Part shown: positions 37,401-52,400 of the stretch, piece after piece
Numbering within the stretch: the first letter of the stretch is position 1
Layout of the letters: each line of letters opens with the position of its first letter
Source of the DNA: Anadara kagoshimensis
Lineage: Eukaryota; Mollusca; Bivalvia; Arcoida; Arcidae
Reading direction: 5' to 3'
Length of the DNA: 64,000 bases
NCBI GenBank assembly: GCA_021292105.1
Contig: CM037869.1
Location: 30,333,536 to 30,397,535 of the forward strand
Notes under the pieces: generated by a model
Told to the model about the DNA's origin: nothing
Databases searched by the model: none
Seen by the model: the letters and a program-made list of their open reading frames with translations, nothing else
Position numbers and translations under genes: made by a program

Positions 37401-40400
37401 TTATGCCCCAGTCAGGGTTCTTTCACTTATATTGAGATGATCAGTTCAGGGATTGTGCAAAAAGCCAGAGTGCCTGGAGAAATCCTTCAGCAAGCGAAAT
37501 GACAAACTTTCTTACACTTCTTTATAAATTTGAGATTGTTTAATATATAAGTCTGTACCTACTAGTATATTCTGCTGCAGACACTTAGGCAATTGACGTA
37601 TTGCCGTTTATGTCTTTTATTTTCCAAAACTGGCCACCATCACAGTACCAAAGCATCATAGCAACTAATGATGTACTAGCATCAGTGATGTCATTAAATG
37701 ACACGATTTAGTCCGAGTTTTAATTCTTTTGTGTGTAATTCAAGCATGATGGGCCTTTGTCGCAACATTTTGGGCATGGCCAGCAATACATCAATTATAT
37801 TGGGAATGTGAAATATGGACAAATTCAAAACAAAACCATGTATATTAGTATCCATTATCTAGGAAAAATTTTTATTTGAAATATAAAAAAAAACATGTTA
37901 TATGTATCTAGTTAGGGAAAGGATCAAAAACCTTATTTTGATAAAACTAATATTGCTTGCTCTTCTTATACAAATTACTGTAAATGTGGTAATTTTGGCA
38001 ATTTTCTTAATGATAATGTCAGTGAATGTAGCTAAATTATATTCACCTTCAAATTAAATATGATTATAGTGCACAAGGGGATCCATTAGATTTTTAGAAA
38101 TATGGTAATTAAAGTCCACATGATGAACACAATTGACACTAAAATTCATACGTGTTAAAACTATTGTTTAAAGTATAGGATATAATTTGTTTTACATGTT
38201 TTATGTATCTCACTTTCTTCAATATTTATGAATAAAATTCACATTATGTACTGCCTCTTTGATAGCTCAGTTGGAAAAGTGTTCGCTCTGTAAGTGGAAG
38301 ACTTGAAAGTGGAAGGTTGTGGGTTTCATCCCTGGCCAGGTCTGACCAAGACTTGAAAGTGGGTAGTGACTGTTCTTTTGCCAAGCACTTGGCATTACGA
38401 AATGAAAGTCACAGTTCTTTTGGATAGGAACTTAAAATTAACTGGCTTGATGAAGAACTCTGCTGTATAATGCCATCAGCACGACACACGGGCAAAATTT
38501 CTGCACCATTATCTATAGCTGTCAACAGCTCGATATAATTGAAATATTCTTGACTGGAATGTTAAACACCATTACTCAACTCACATTATGTACAATATGT
38601 CTAACTCCTATCTTGTATAACCTTTAGGTGACAGTTTACCTCATAATTCCATTAATTCCTGGTTGAAGTGTTCTGGGTGTGGTAAGCCACGTGAGACAGA
38701 AATTCTGGGATGTCTACCACATGATCTGTATGTTGTCGGAACTCAGGAGAGTGCCATGACGGAGAAAGACTGGGTCAACTTTTTAAAAAATCATCTGAAA
38801 TCCTGTGTGATGGCTGACTTAGAAGTGGTAAGCATATATATGTTATTAAGACTTTAAGATATATGTAACTATTTAAAAATAAAATATATAAAGAATAATA
38901 GAATCCTACACCATTAACAGTGCAAGACAGAGATACCTTGGACCAGGATGAATATTGCCCTGTCAAGAACGCGAGCTTTAGCAAGTTTGCAGTATTGAAA
39001 AGATTCAACTGATACATGTGTATATATCTCTGACACAGCTATTGTTGCAGAATTCTTTTTTTCTCTCACTCATTTGTTACATAAAACACAGTTTTTAAAG
39101 AGATTTTTGTATCAAATGCTGTTTTTATGATATTATCCATTACTTCTAAAACCAGAAGGTTGGAACTTTTAATTAATGCCAACCCCTCAAATGTAACAGC
39201 AAAGTTGTTTGCCTCAAGAAAGATAAACATTTGGAATAAAATTTTGTAAAGAAGTTACCTAGTGTTTGGAAAAATAAAGTGATACCTGAACCTTGTACCT
39301 TTCCAGTACTGATAAACACACATACTTATTTAAGCTATACTCTATAAAAAGAAACATCCGTGAGAGAGAAATATTTGTGATTATTACGGTGACACTTGTA
39401 CCAAGAATAAGTCTTCTCAGCGAAAATTGTTTTTTCCTTTGGTTCACTTTTCCTACAGCCCGAAATGGGGAAAATTTTATACCATGAAATAATTTAAAAG
39501 GTCAACACTGCGAAAGTTATCTACTGTTAATGTTTCTTCTTACACAGTATCAGTATGCTGTTTTATACTTGTTGTATCAGCACATTTTAAGTTTAGTGCT
39601 AGCCTCCACATATGGAATTAGTTTTGTCACATATAAACTAATAGTAAACTTTAAACCCTTAATGTTTACATTCGAAAAATGTGATCTGCAAATTGTTTAT
39701 GATAGCAATCAAGTTTATAACATCTAATATACATGTAGTTTGTTTTTAAACAGGTTGAAGTTTGTACATTATGGGGGATAAGTCTCTTGCTGTTTTTGGC
39801 AGCAATCAAGTTTACAACATCTAGTATATTTTATATTTTAACAGGTTGAAGTTTGTACATTGTGGGGTATAAGGCTTGTGATACTCACCAAAAAACAATA
39901 TCAGCATAGTATTAGCAGAATACAAAGGTCTACAGTCCGAACAGGAATAGCTAATGCTTTAGGTAAATAATAAAACTTATCAGTCTACCATACAAGCAGG
40001 ATTGTGCATCTGACATTAAAATGACACCTGCTTATGTCACTCTGTAGCATGTGAATTATTACTTTTTAGGGTACATTGTCTCAACTGGCTTATAATCATA
40101 TTATTATTAGGAAATTTATTGATGTATAATCATGGTAATAGAAAACTCAGCTTTTCCCTGACCTTTGGGTGTGAAACTGCAGCTTCCACTATAGACAATG
40201 TGTGTACATAATTCTAAAACCAATCACAATATATACTGGTGAGTTGAAAAAATTGTGTCAAATTCACCTGAAATTTCCTGCAATACATCCCCATTTTGAA
40301 ACAAGAACAGAACAGAATCTTGTGAAATCTTGAGAGATTTCAACATGAATCATTTTGAATGGATTCTGGATTTTCCCCCAAGAAATATAGCAAAATAGAT

Positions 40401-43400
40401 TAGGATTAGTAAGGTTTTCAATCTGCTTTAGGCCTATGCTAAAATTAGAATAATAAACTTCTGTCACAATGGTCTGCTGCACTTTCCTTAAGTTCACCAT
40501 GTTCACACCGTCAGTCATATTATATGTCATAATTATGTACAATAATAGAAAAAACCTTACCATCTCTGTTTCATTGCAGGTGTTCATCTAGTTGGTAATT
40601 TGAAATTCAGTGTCTTCAAATACTGCATTTTGGCAAATTTACTGTCGTTGATGATTATGTTAGATTAAAGTTTAACATTTTACCATTCAGCAAGTATGCA
40701 GACCAAAAAGTTTCTCATGTCTAATAATTTATATTTTAATTATATTACAGGTAACAAGGGAGCAGTTGGTATCTCATTTTATTTTAGGGGGACATCATTT
40801 TGTTTTATAAATGCACATTTAACATCAGGTGATGAGAGAATTGAAAGGTATGTATGTGAACAATTATTTTTTAGTTGAAAATGAAAATGAAATATGTAAG
40901 GACCAATCAATATTGTAAATTGAGAACTTTTGTGTTTGTTTCATTTTTACATAAATTTGCAAGAGTAAGAAGACTTGAACTTAAAACTGCCATGAATATT
41001 TGATTTGGATTTAATTCACTTCTATTTTGCACCAAACATCATCCAATGATACAAAAATAAAATTATCCATATAAATGTATCTTGAATTACACGTTTCTCA
41101 AAAATTATTTAAAAGATCTTTATGAAACTTCACAGGAATAATCTTTGGGTGGTTTAGATTTGCCATTGGCTATTTGTACTTTGATTGTTCACATGTTTAA
41201 GAAAACATGAATTTCCCAGTTTGGTTGAGTTGAAGAGGGACACTTTTGAAATGACATCCAATTTTAGTTAAAGTTTACCAGTAATTGTATTTACATTGTT
41301 GTATTTTAGACGGAACCAGAATTACAGGGACATACTGAAGGGTTTATCTCTGGGACAGAAACACTTAGACTTATTTGGTATCACAAATCAGTTCCATCAT
41401 GTATTCTGGCTCGGAGATTTAAACTACAGAGTGGAAGATAAAATACAGGTATTATGATGATCAAACTTACTTACTTACTTACTTATTTCACTCAGTCTGT
41501 TTCAATCACTTCCAGTTGTAAGCATCCTCTATAGCGGCCTCTTCGAATTCTACATAGGTGTCTTTAGCATGCACTGAGACATGGGACCTCAGTTTTGAGT
41601 CTCATTCAAAAGACTATACTAGTATTTAGCTTTTTTACAGCTGTATTATGAGCAGAAGGTAAAAATCATCTCAGTTTTGCAAGTCCTGAGTGAGGTTTGA
41701 ACCCACAATCCTTGACTTCAAAAGACAGTGACACAAATATACCAGTTATGTTCAAATTACAGTCAGAACTGCCTTAAAGGTTACCTATTTAAGGGTCACT
41801 TGCTTTTAAAGACCAGTAAAATAATGTCCCAGTTGCTCTTTATTCATGTTACTTGAACCTGTATATAACAGCAATCAGTCCATAAAGGCCACTTGTATTG
41901 TTTCCCTTAGGTGGCCTTTACAGACAGGTTTGACTGTACAATTTTAAAATTCAAAGTAAAAACTTTAATAACTGACATATTTATTCAACACATGAACTTT
42001 CAACAGGAAAGTGATGATAGGAACTCTAGAAGGGTAAACACCTCAGTTTTTCTTGCTTAGTTAGCTACACCTGTCATCTGTGTATTCAAAATTAAAAATA
42101 AAAGGAACATGGGGCTATGGGATGTCAAATGTATCTGGGATAATTTTGGATACAGAGACATCATACTTATCAAAAATATTGTTATGATGACAGTTTATTT
42201 GCAATCAAAAACAAACATACCAATCCATGTCCAAACCAATATCCCAAAGTAAAAAATTGGAAATTTGGCTAAATGCAAGCACTTTCACTAGGGAGCTAAG
42301 TGATACCGGGAGCTCCAGAAGGGTAAGAACCTCATTTATCTCCTGCTTAGCTAGCTACACCTGTCCCATGTGAAATCACAATTGAGAATGCCAAGGAGCA
42401 TATAGAACTATAGGAACTTAAATATATATATAGCATGATTTTAGATACAGACATCCTCAAGGCATCATACTTATCAACAATATTGTGATGATGGCCAAAA
42501 ATTGTTTTGAAGGCCTTGATAAGCCTTACGGCTTGCAATATCCCTGAGTCCAACAATTTATTTGCAACTGATAAATCTGAGTTGGCTGAAGTTCATCTTT
42601 CCTGAAGACCGTTTTTCTTGAAACAGGTATCACTCAGCATGATAGATTTTTTAAAATAAACAATTATAGTGCTACCACACTGCATTTCTTGCTTGCATTT
42701 TTTATTGCAGAATTATTTGACAGGTTGGATTTTCACTTACAACTTATGAAATAAAAGAAATAAAACTCCTGTATAATTTTAACTGTATGTTTAAACATGT
42801 AATTTTGCCATGAAAATTTTTCGTAACTTTCCAACAAAAAATATGACAGATACATGTAAATGCTCTATACATGTCTCTGTGACCAAGTGGTCTAAAGCGT
42901 GCACTTACATATCACAGTGCCTCTCACCACCAGGGTTTGAATCCCAGTCGGGGCATATCCTAGTGTGAGAAAGTTTGTCAATTTGCTTTCTGTAGGTTAG
43001 TGGTTTTCTCTGGACACTCCAGTTTCCTCCACCATACATGATCTGACTACCTCGTTATAAGTCAAAGAATATTGACTGGGGAATAAAACATCACTACTAA
43101 TGATCCACTTCACTCTGTACATGTCTAATAAAATCATTAATTAAACTTATATTTTGTTATTTTTCAGACAATATTGACCAAGCTAACAGAGAAGGACATT
43201 CAGTATTTGTTGTCAAAAGACCAGCTCAAGAAGACACAGGGAGAGAAGAAAGGATTCTGTGGTTTTAGTAAGTTATCAAATTAATACTTATTTGTTTTTC
43301 TTTAATCTGTTTTTATAAATAGAATATGTCTTACCAAACATGAGAAGGGTTAGATTTGTTTTAGATATGTTTTTCTGATATAATTTCAGTCATATCGAGG

Positions 43401-46400
43401 TTGTCAGTTTTGGAATGTTGGAGGAAACCAGAGTACCTTCAGAACACCACTGACATTTTGTAATTAAAGTGTTAAATTTTCTCACACTAGGATTTGCCCA
43501 AGTGAAATTCATACCTATTAATGAGAGATTCTGGGATTAGTAAGCTTTTGCTTTACATCACACAGACACTGAGAACTCGGCTTGAACAAGATCGATTCTC
43601 ATCATTCAATGTTTAAATAAAAGTTGAAATTTCAAAGTTTATATTAAATGTTTTAATGGTCATTGGAAAAACAAAATGATGATATTGTTTTTAGTTGGTC
43701 AGATTTGCAGACTGGGGAGTTAACAATGCTGTGATACTGATACTGTATTTCCACAAATTCAGTGCACGTGGAAAATGCAAGAAAAAAGTTGTATTTTCCA
43801 ACAATCTTACAAAAAAATTGTCAAAACTTAATACAAAATATACTGACCTAATAGGAAAAAATATTTTTCATTCATGAAAAAGTGAACTTAATTCTGTACA
43901 TAGAGCAATATTTTAACTTTTTAACAAAACAACAAATAAGACTATGTCAAAATTATCCCTTCTGTACCTTCTTACTTGAAACAACTATAAACGTTATGTC
44001 ATAATTGGGATATTCATGATGATCACACCTAGAAAAAAAACGAACAACAATGACCTACCTGATCCTAAATATCCTGATGTAACTTTAAATGAGGCCCAAT
44101 TGGTGTATAAACTTGATCAAATTTTCAAATTGTTTGCAAAATTTCTCTATGTACAGGAGAACTGAACAATAATGTTTTTAATTAAAAATATAATTTAGTT
44201 AGGTCAGTGCATTTTAAATGCATTTTATTGATAGTTTAATGGAAACATTTACAATTAAGAGAAATAAATAATAAAAACCATGTGCACTCAATTCATGGAA
44301 ATACAGTAGCCGAGTATTGTATTTTTGTTTTAGATGAAGCAGAAATATCATTCATGCCAACATATAGACTACCTAGAAGTGAAGTGTGTTGGAGATATGA
44401 CTGGAAAAAAGTCAAGAAAACAGGAGTAAGTACACAAATAGAAATATAACTTTATGGAAGGAATTATACAACCAACCCAACCCTGCAAACTGCAATTTTC
44501 TATTCTGTGCTGACCAAAGCTTGCACAGAACTCGACCAGAAGACCTTAAGCTCTGCAATTACCCTAAATCCAATCCCTAAACTGGGATTAGGAATTTGTT
44601 TTCTTGTTTATGATAAAAAGTTATCTATAATCATGCAGTCTGTTTTATTTATTTATGTGACAGATTTTATATCTTTTTGAATATGTTTTAGTTTTGATTT
44701 GTTGTAAATTACAAATCTTCTACAATATCAAATCTATTCAGATTGCAAAACAAAAATTAAAAATCTGGGGAGAGATTTGGCGAACACTATGGACTGACAA
44801 GGATGGAAACCTAAGAACTAATTTATTACAGCCAGTTTCCTCATAAACGGCATATTTAAGAAAAATTAAACTGAAATTATGATGTGTATTTTATCCTGTA
44901 GGAGAGGATTAATGCTCCATCTTGGTGTGACAGAGTGTTATGGAGATCCTATCCTGGTACTTATATAGAGAATACAGCTTATGGTAAATATTTATATGAT
45001 ATTCAAATTTTAAGTTTTGGACTAAAGTCTGTAGAGAACTTTGTAAAACTTCTAGTTCTACCTCCACATGCTCTAGATTTCAACAATTTTAAAATTATTA
45101 GTAGCCAATTTTTTTGGAATTGTAAAAATATAGTCATTTTTAAAGTGCTTTTTTTAACAAATTAGTTAAAATACTGGTAGATTACCTTTTGAACGAAATT
45201 CTCAGAAATAAGTAGCTAATTGCAATTTGGCTACCTGGAACAGAAGCAAACTATAGCTACCTTTATGTTGCAAGCTAGGGCAAATTATTAACTTTTTCAC
45301 AATTCTTGTTGCAAGGTGCTTGTAAATTATTTAGTACATGAATCAGATTTTTTTCAATATTTCTTTTATTTTTGTTTTTACCTTCCCAGCAAGTTTTCAG
45401 TGTTGAATGGTGAATGATTATGGCAAGCAATTACCGTATCATTATTATATACAACTACTTATATGCATATGAACTAGGATGAAAAGTATGACAGTACATG
45501 TACCGTAATTAAAAACATTTGTACATGTATTTGATTTGCAAATTATTGAGATTTCTATAAGTTACTGTACATTCTTTTAAAATTTTCTGCAAGTTTTAAT
45601 CTTAAATTTGTTTTAACTTTATTTAGGTTGTGCCGAGAGTGTGTTAGGTAGTGACCACAGACCTGTGTTTGCGTCGTTTAACATTGGTATTACATCTGAT
45701 TTTGTAATGAACAGAGATTCTCTAATAGAGGCAGACTCACCTGTAAAAATTGTTTTCCAACAGGTAGAAGCTCAGGTGTGTATTAAAATTATAAAAAATC
45801 AATAATATTAATAATGATAACAGGTTACAACTGAAATGGATGTCATTTCAAAAGTGTCCTCAAAAGGCCAAACTGAGAAATCCATGTTTTCCCCAACCAT
45901 GTGAATGATCCAAATAGGAACAACCAATGGCACATCTACCTAATGTTTGACCCTGTGAAATTTTATTAAGATCTGTTAAAAAGTTTTCGAGAAAAGTTTT
46001 GGACTAAATGTCAATGGATGAAATTGAGAGTTTTAAACTGGTTTGAAACCTGTTATGTGAAAAAATGGAGAGTTTTATAACTGTGCATAGAACTGAAACT
46101 AGATTTAGTGAAAAAAAATATGCCCTTGGTTTTCGTTTAGTTAAATCAGCCACATTGAGTTTGATATCAGAATCTGAATTTGTCAGTTTTTTTCATTGTT
46201 TTACAGGTTAGAACTTGCTGTAAACAACATTTTCAGTTGGAATTCCATTCATCCTGTTTTTCAGGTAAGCAATATAAATTGTGTAAAATGTTTATATTTG
46301 GAGCTATATCAAACAGTTTCAATATCTGCAAGTTTAAATTACCATATGTTTTGAATAATGACAAAAACAATAATAATACTTTTGCAGTCTCTATAATTGG

Positions 46401-49400
46401 TATCTAATGTGAAAATTAGATTTCATGCTAGATATATTTTCATTGTCGAAAGTGAGCATTGAATGTTCTGAATATAACATGAAAAATGTAAATGCAAGGC
46501 AACCATTTCTACTGATATAGACTCTATATGGTTACAGATCATTTAGGTACTTATTTTACAATTAACAAAAAATTAAGCCTTAAAATCTCCTGAGTGAATT
46601 ACACAGGTGCACAAATTATATGGTATTCAGTATTCAATGTATAAATTTAATTGGTGGGGTCATCATGGCTCAAGTCTAAAAAAGGACCTTTTTTCAAAAT
46701 GGACCAACACAATAAAAAAATTATGACAATGTATTTGAACAGATCAGTATTAAGCCAATGAAAAAAAAAATCGAAAGTGACAGAATTAGATTTATTCCAA
46801 ACTCCAATAAGACCAAAAATATCTGTAGCATTGTACCTAAAACTTTTAAAATATTAATGATTCTATATTAGAATTATCTCTGCACAATATTAAATAGCAT
46901 TAAACGAAATATGATGATGGTGGTGATGATGATGATGTTATTTACTTAGATCACTAATGTATTCATTTTAAATTTTAGAGGTGATCACAAGCAAACCTAA
47001 CCATAAATTTGCTGAAAATAGAACAGGATTATACTGCTGCCCTATATGGACCAAACATTTATTAACTGAGGTAAGTAGAATTGATAATTATTTATAATGG
47101 TCTCTTTATCATATACATTTATATAGAGACAAATACAGTTAAACCTCAGTATAATGTCACACAATTACTGTAGCACCTTGATTATTTCCACATTATTTTA
47201 AACTCCAAATATCTTTTTCTTCTATGTTTTTCAATCCACTCCCTTAATTAAATTTGACTGAAAAGTGACAATGAATCAAGTTTTTATTGTATTTAAATTA
47301 ATCATAATGTTGATTAAAAATGTCATTAAAACATAGTAAATTACATATTAAAAAGAAAAACTTATTTCCAATCATGCTACTCATTTTACATTATATTTTA
47401 TTAATAATTAAATGTCATAAATTTGAACGCATAAAATTTTCAATTGAAGTTGTAAGTTTACAAATGATTTTTTTTTTATTCAGATACGACCATTATTTGG
47501 AGACCAGGAATTCCTTGAAGAACAACATATCTTAATAGCAGTTAGAACAAAAGATGGTGACCATGAATCTTATGGTAAGCTAATTATGACATAATATTTG
47601 CAATGATACTGATTCCTTTTATGAAACAACTTTTTAAAACAATCCCCATAACCTCATGGAGATACTCCTGCAGCATGACTGAGTTTGACCTCACAAACAC
47701 AATCTTTTTTCGAAGTGTCAACAGATGTGGGCGGAGCTTCACATGACTTGGCCAAGTTTGACATCACAAGCACAACCTTGGAAAGGATGAGAATAGCACA
47801 AATTCAACACAAAGCGTTTCGCACTTTATTAAATTTGTGCAATTCTCACCCTCTCCATAATTTCATGGTAGAACAAAAGTAAAATTTTATCTCATAAATG
47901 GCTAGTATCTATATTAAATGTTATTTTTTCAAATAATATAATTTTGCCTCAAAAACTTAGTTTAAGTGTGGTGTATAGGAATCACCATGTCTGTCTGTGC
48001 CCATGTTAAATCCTGTCCTCTCCATAATTTTCACATCTGTGAATGGATTTTGATCAAATTGGGCACAAATGTATACCAATATGAGGTGATGTTCCACATC
48101 TGCCATTTACATTTGTATGTCAAAGGTCAAGGTTAAAAGGTCAAATTTAAGATGGGGGCAGTATTCAGCTCTGAAGAGAAAAGTTCTAGTTTGTCCTCCT
48201 AATATTTATGTTCAGAGTTGGCTTTTTTGGTTAAGTCCATTTTTTTACTTTGCACAAGCAAGTTTTACCTTTCTGTGGCAATGAAAGATTCTTAAGAGTA
48301 AACCATAGAAAATATTCAGTTTTGTGAAAGTGATTTTGGTAAAGTTTTGACACCTAAACCACAGTTGAATATGTTTTAAAAATGTGATCAAATTTTCTTA
48401 AAATTGTAAAAGATGATATTTCAAAGTGAATACTATAAGTTCAAGAACATTACAAATCATTGTTAGGTTTTTAGCTCACCTGAGCCAAAGGCTCAGATGA
48501 GCTATTGCAATCTATCACCGTCCGTCGTCCGTCGTGCGTCGTGCGTCGTCCGTCGTCCGTCGTGTGTAAACTTTACATTTTAATCTTCTTCTCCAAAACT
48601 ACTGGGCCATATTTGATGAAACTTGGTGATTATCATGCCTGGGTAACAGCCTTTCAAAATTGTGTTCGGGGTTTGGCCACGCCCATCAAGATGGCCGCTG
48701 TTACTAAAAATAGCAAAAAGACAAAAAAATCTTCTTCTCTGAAACCAAAAGGTGCAGGCAAATTTTGATTGGATATTTGGATTCAGCATACCTAGGAACA
48801 TTAAAATTGTTTTTTCATGAAAATTAGACGAAAATAGGTTACGCGTTTTTTGTGTAAAATTACGTAATTTTTAAAATAAGACATTTATTGTTATAACTTC
48901 ATAACGACTGAAGATAATTGTATGGAGTTTTCACTGTTGATCTTGTCTTGCAATTTTCTTCCAATTGATGTCAAGGTCGAAGGTCAAGGTCATGTCCCAG
49001 TTTTTGACCTTTGATAAAAAATGCTATTTTTTTAACATTTCTTGTGATAATGGCGTAGGATTTTCAGTTATTTGTAGGAATTGACATGATGATCATTTTG
49101 ATACATAGATCAGGGTCATGGGTTCAAAGGTCAAGGTCACAGATATCCAAGAATACCAAAATAGTTAATTATCTGCAAAACTATGAATTTTTTGTATAGG
49201 CATGTATATCAGAATATTGTAGGTAATGGCACAATGGTCATTTTGATATATGAATAAGGTCATGGGTTCAAAGGTCAAGGTCGCAGATGTAAACAAGTAC
49301 TGAAATGGTTAATTATCTCAAAAACTATAAACTTTTTGTATAGGCATGTATATAGGAATATTGTAGGTATTGGCCTAATGATCATTTTGATATATGAATG

Positions 49401-52400
49401 AAGGTCATAGGTTCAAAGGTCAAGGTCATAGAATTGAACGAATACTTAAATGGTTAATTATCTCAAAAACTATAAACTTTTTGGATAGGCATGTATATTG
49501 GAATCTTGTAGATATTGGCCTAACAATTATTTTGATATATGAATGAAGGTCATAGGTTCAAAGGTCAAGGTCATAGATGCGAACGAATACTTAAATGGTT
49601 AATTATCTCAAAAACTATAAACTTTTTGTATAGGCATGTATATTGGAATATTGTAGGCATTTGCACAACAATCATTTTGATATATGAATGAAGTTCATAG
49701 GTTCAAAGGTCAAGGTCATAGATGCAAACGAATACTTAAATGGTTAATTATCTTAAAAACTATAAACTCTTTGTATAGGCATGTATATTGGAATATTGTA
49801 GGTATTGGCCTAATGCACATTTTAATATACAGATGTTTTAGCTGTTTATAAATAATATATTGTAGCTAGACTTTAAATATGTTATATATAGCATACTTAT
49901 ATAACAATTATTATAATTAATTTGCAAAAATACTTGCATATTATTGGCCCTTACTACTGAAAATTTTGATATTCTCTTTTATTAATGTCATTGACCATTG
50001 AACCTCTGCATAAGATATGTACTCTTCCTCAGGTGAGCGTTAAGGCCCATGGGCCTCTTGTTTATTATTCATTTTTAATCAAGATTTTGAACCACTTTTT
50101 CGTTGCTGTTTGGAAACACTGACAACTGACTGTATTTTCAATATTTGTAGGTGAATGTGTTGTACCTCTGAAAAATACATTTGATTTAATGCCACAGGAA
50201 TTTGAGTATCAGCTGCTGCACCAAGGGGAAGTAACTGGAAAATTAAAGTAAGTTTGACATGTTTGAAGCAAGTTTAATTTTATAGTGAATTAGAAACAGT
50301 ATCAGGAATAAAAAATTGAACCATAAGACCTTCATGCCTTTTTAGATATGACATTACACATATACAGTACACATTCCTTCCCTTCCGTAGTTTAGGGGGC
50401 TGGGGGCAACATGAGTGGTCTGATGTGCAAGCTAACAGATTTTAATCCTAATCATGCAGATTGTTGTGTATGTGAAAAAATATCAGTTTGCATTGGGAAT
50501 GATGATGGCTTTCTCCAAGCACTTCAGTTTCCTCCATTCCTTCATGTTTTTTTTTTCCAGACTTAATTGCAGTTTCTTCCACCACCATTACTTTCTTTGA
50601 TTGCATCGTTTAACTCAAATTTAACATGGCAGGCCATTTTAAACCAATAATTTAAAATTTTTAAAATTTTAATATTCCCATTTTGAGTTTATTCATTCTT
50701 GCCAGTGACTTGTTCATTTTGTTTTAATGAATTAACTACAATACTGTATAAGAAAAAACATCATCAGTAAGAAACGTTCATGGTTTGATCTTCTAAAATA
50801 TTGAGTGGTAAGAAATGTTCACGGTTTTGACCGTAGGAAGGGTGTACTAAGGGAAATAAAATATTTTCCCTGAGAAGATATATCCGCGGTACAGGAGTCA
50901 CCATGAAAATAGTGAATATTTTTTCTTTGCAAGTGTTTCTATTAAACAGTTTACCAGTATTAGAACTTGAGTGAAATATTTTGGTAATGCTGCATTCAGG
51001 ATTAACATGTCAAATTTAAATATTTATTTCAGAGGCCAAATGCATGTGTTATCAGGAAAACATCTTGCTGCTAGAAGAAACTCTAAAAAATCTTATGGTA
51101 AGATTATTTATTTTATATAATAAATATTACCTGAGATAACAACTATTTTATTGCATTTGCGTTAAATTAAAAAATGGTATTTTACGCCACATCAGGATTT
51201 TTGTCAATTAAATCAAGTTGGTCGGCTCTGAGATGGTGGAGGAAACTGGAGTGGGTCTATCCTCTAACAATATGGTTACCTGGAGAAAATCACTGACCTT
51301 CAGTAAGGGAACTGACAAACTTTCTCACATTTTAATATGTCCTCAGCGGGATTTGAACCTAGGCGGTGAGAGATGCTGTGTGACCTTTAGACCACTCGGC
51401 CATTGAGGCCCCCTATTATATAATAAATGTTACTGATGATGGTATGCAAAAGGTTTTGAGATAAAAGTGTGCAGTTTTATACCGATGTAAATAAATACAT
51501 ACAGTATTATATACATAGTGTGTATGTACAACCCACCGTATCAGATCGAGTCCTTTTTTTAATAGGGGTATCACTACCAGTCGCGCTTGTGCGACGAGTA
51601 GTGATACGGCTACTAAAAAAAGGATGAGACCTGATACAAAGGGTTGTACATACACACTGAGTATATGGTATTTTTATCTAACATTTCCAACTAGTTTATT
51701 CAATCTATTAAAAAAACAACACTTTATATGAAAAAATTATATTTTACCACAGAAAAACACTGAACTATATTATGAAATATGTTCTGTAGTAATTACATCA
51801 TTATTTACATTTGACAAATCGGAGATTCCCAAATGATGTCACAATGAGAAAGTGCACATGTACTTTACTGCCAATGTTGTATCACCACACTGTGGTGATA
51901 CAAGATTCTGTATCATACGTGTTCGATAAAACTTGTATAATACATTGGCGGTAAAGTGCACGTGCACATTCTCATTGTGACATCATTAGGGAGAATGTAG
52001 AACAAATATCATAACATAGTTCAGTGGTTTACTGTGGTAAAATGTAATTTTTCACATTAAGTATTGTTTTTTATTATTTTAAATAACCTAATTGGAAATG
52101 TTAGATAAAAATATTATATACACAGTGTGTAGGTACAACCCTTCATATCAGGTCTCGTCCTTTTTTTGTAGCTGTATAACTACTCGCGACGAGTAGTGAT
52201 ACGGCTACGAAAAAAGGAATCGACCTGATACTGAGGGTTGTACCTCCACACTATGTATATAATATGTATTTCTCAGAAGTTAACAACCTATCTCTAAGTT
52301 AAATACTCATACATTTGTAACCAAACTAATTTTGTACAGTTTAAAAGCATTATAAACTTGACAACTTTTGCCAGGTACTTAAATTTTTGTGCAAGATAAA

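Noticed and set aside
38262-38336. Possible tRNA gene
   Set aside because: Box A and B are present, but the sequence continues into the S2 SINE body and the cloverleaf is broken by an insertion; a SINE head, not a tRNA.
39754-39844. Mutually exclusive exon 12 variant
   Set aside because: The upstream copy contains only the exon start, with no donor and a downstream stop; a duplicated junction, not an alternative exon.
42871-42960. Possible tRNA-Ser/Leu gene
   Set aside because: Same reasoning: part of the dispersed S1 SINE with a conserved non-tRNA 3' body.
45764-45775. Alternative exon 18 donor GTAGAA
   Set aside because: It is in phase but would delete VEAQ, which aligns with vertebrate SHIPs, and it is a poorer donor than context and homology support.
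47685-47882. 65-codon open frame in intron 21
   Set aside because: No known motif, no flanking splice sites that keep the gene frame; exons 21 and 22 join in phase without it.
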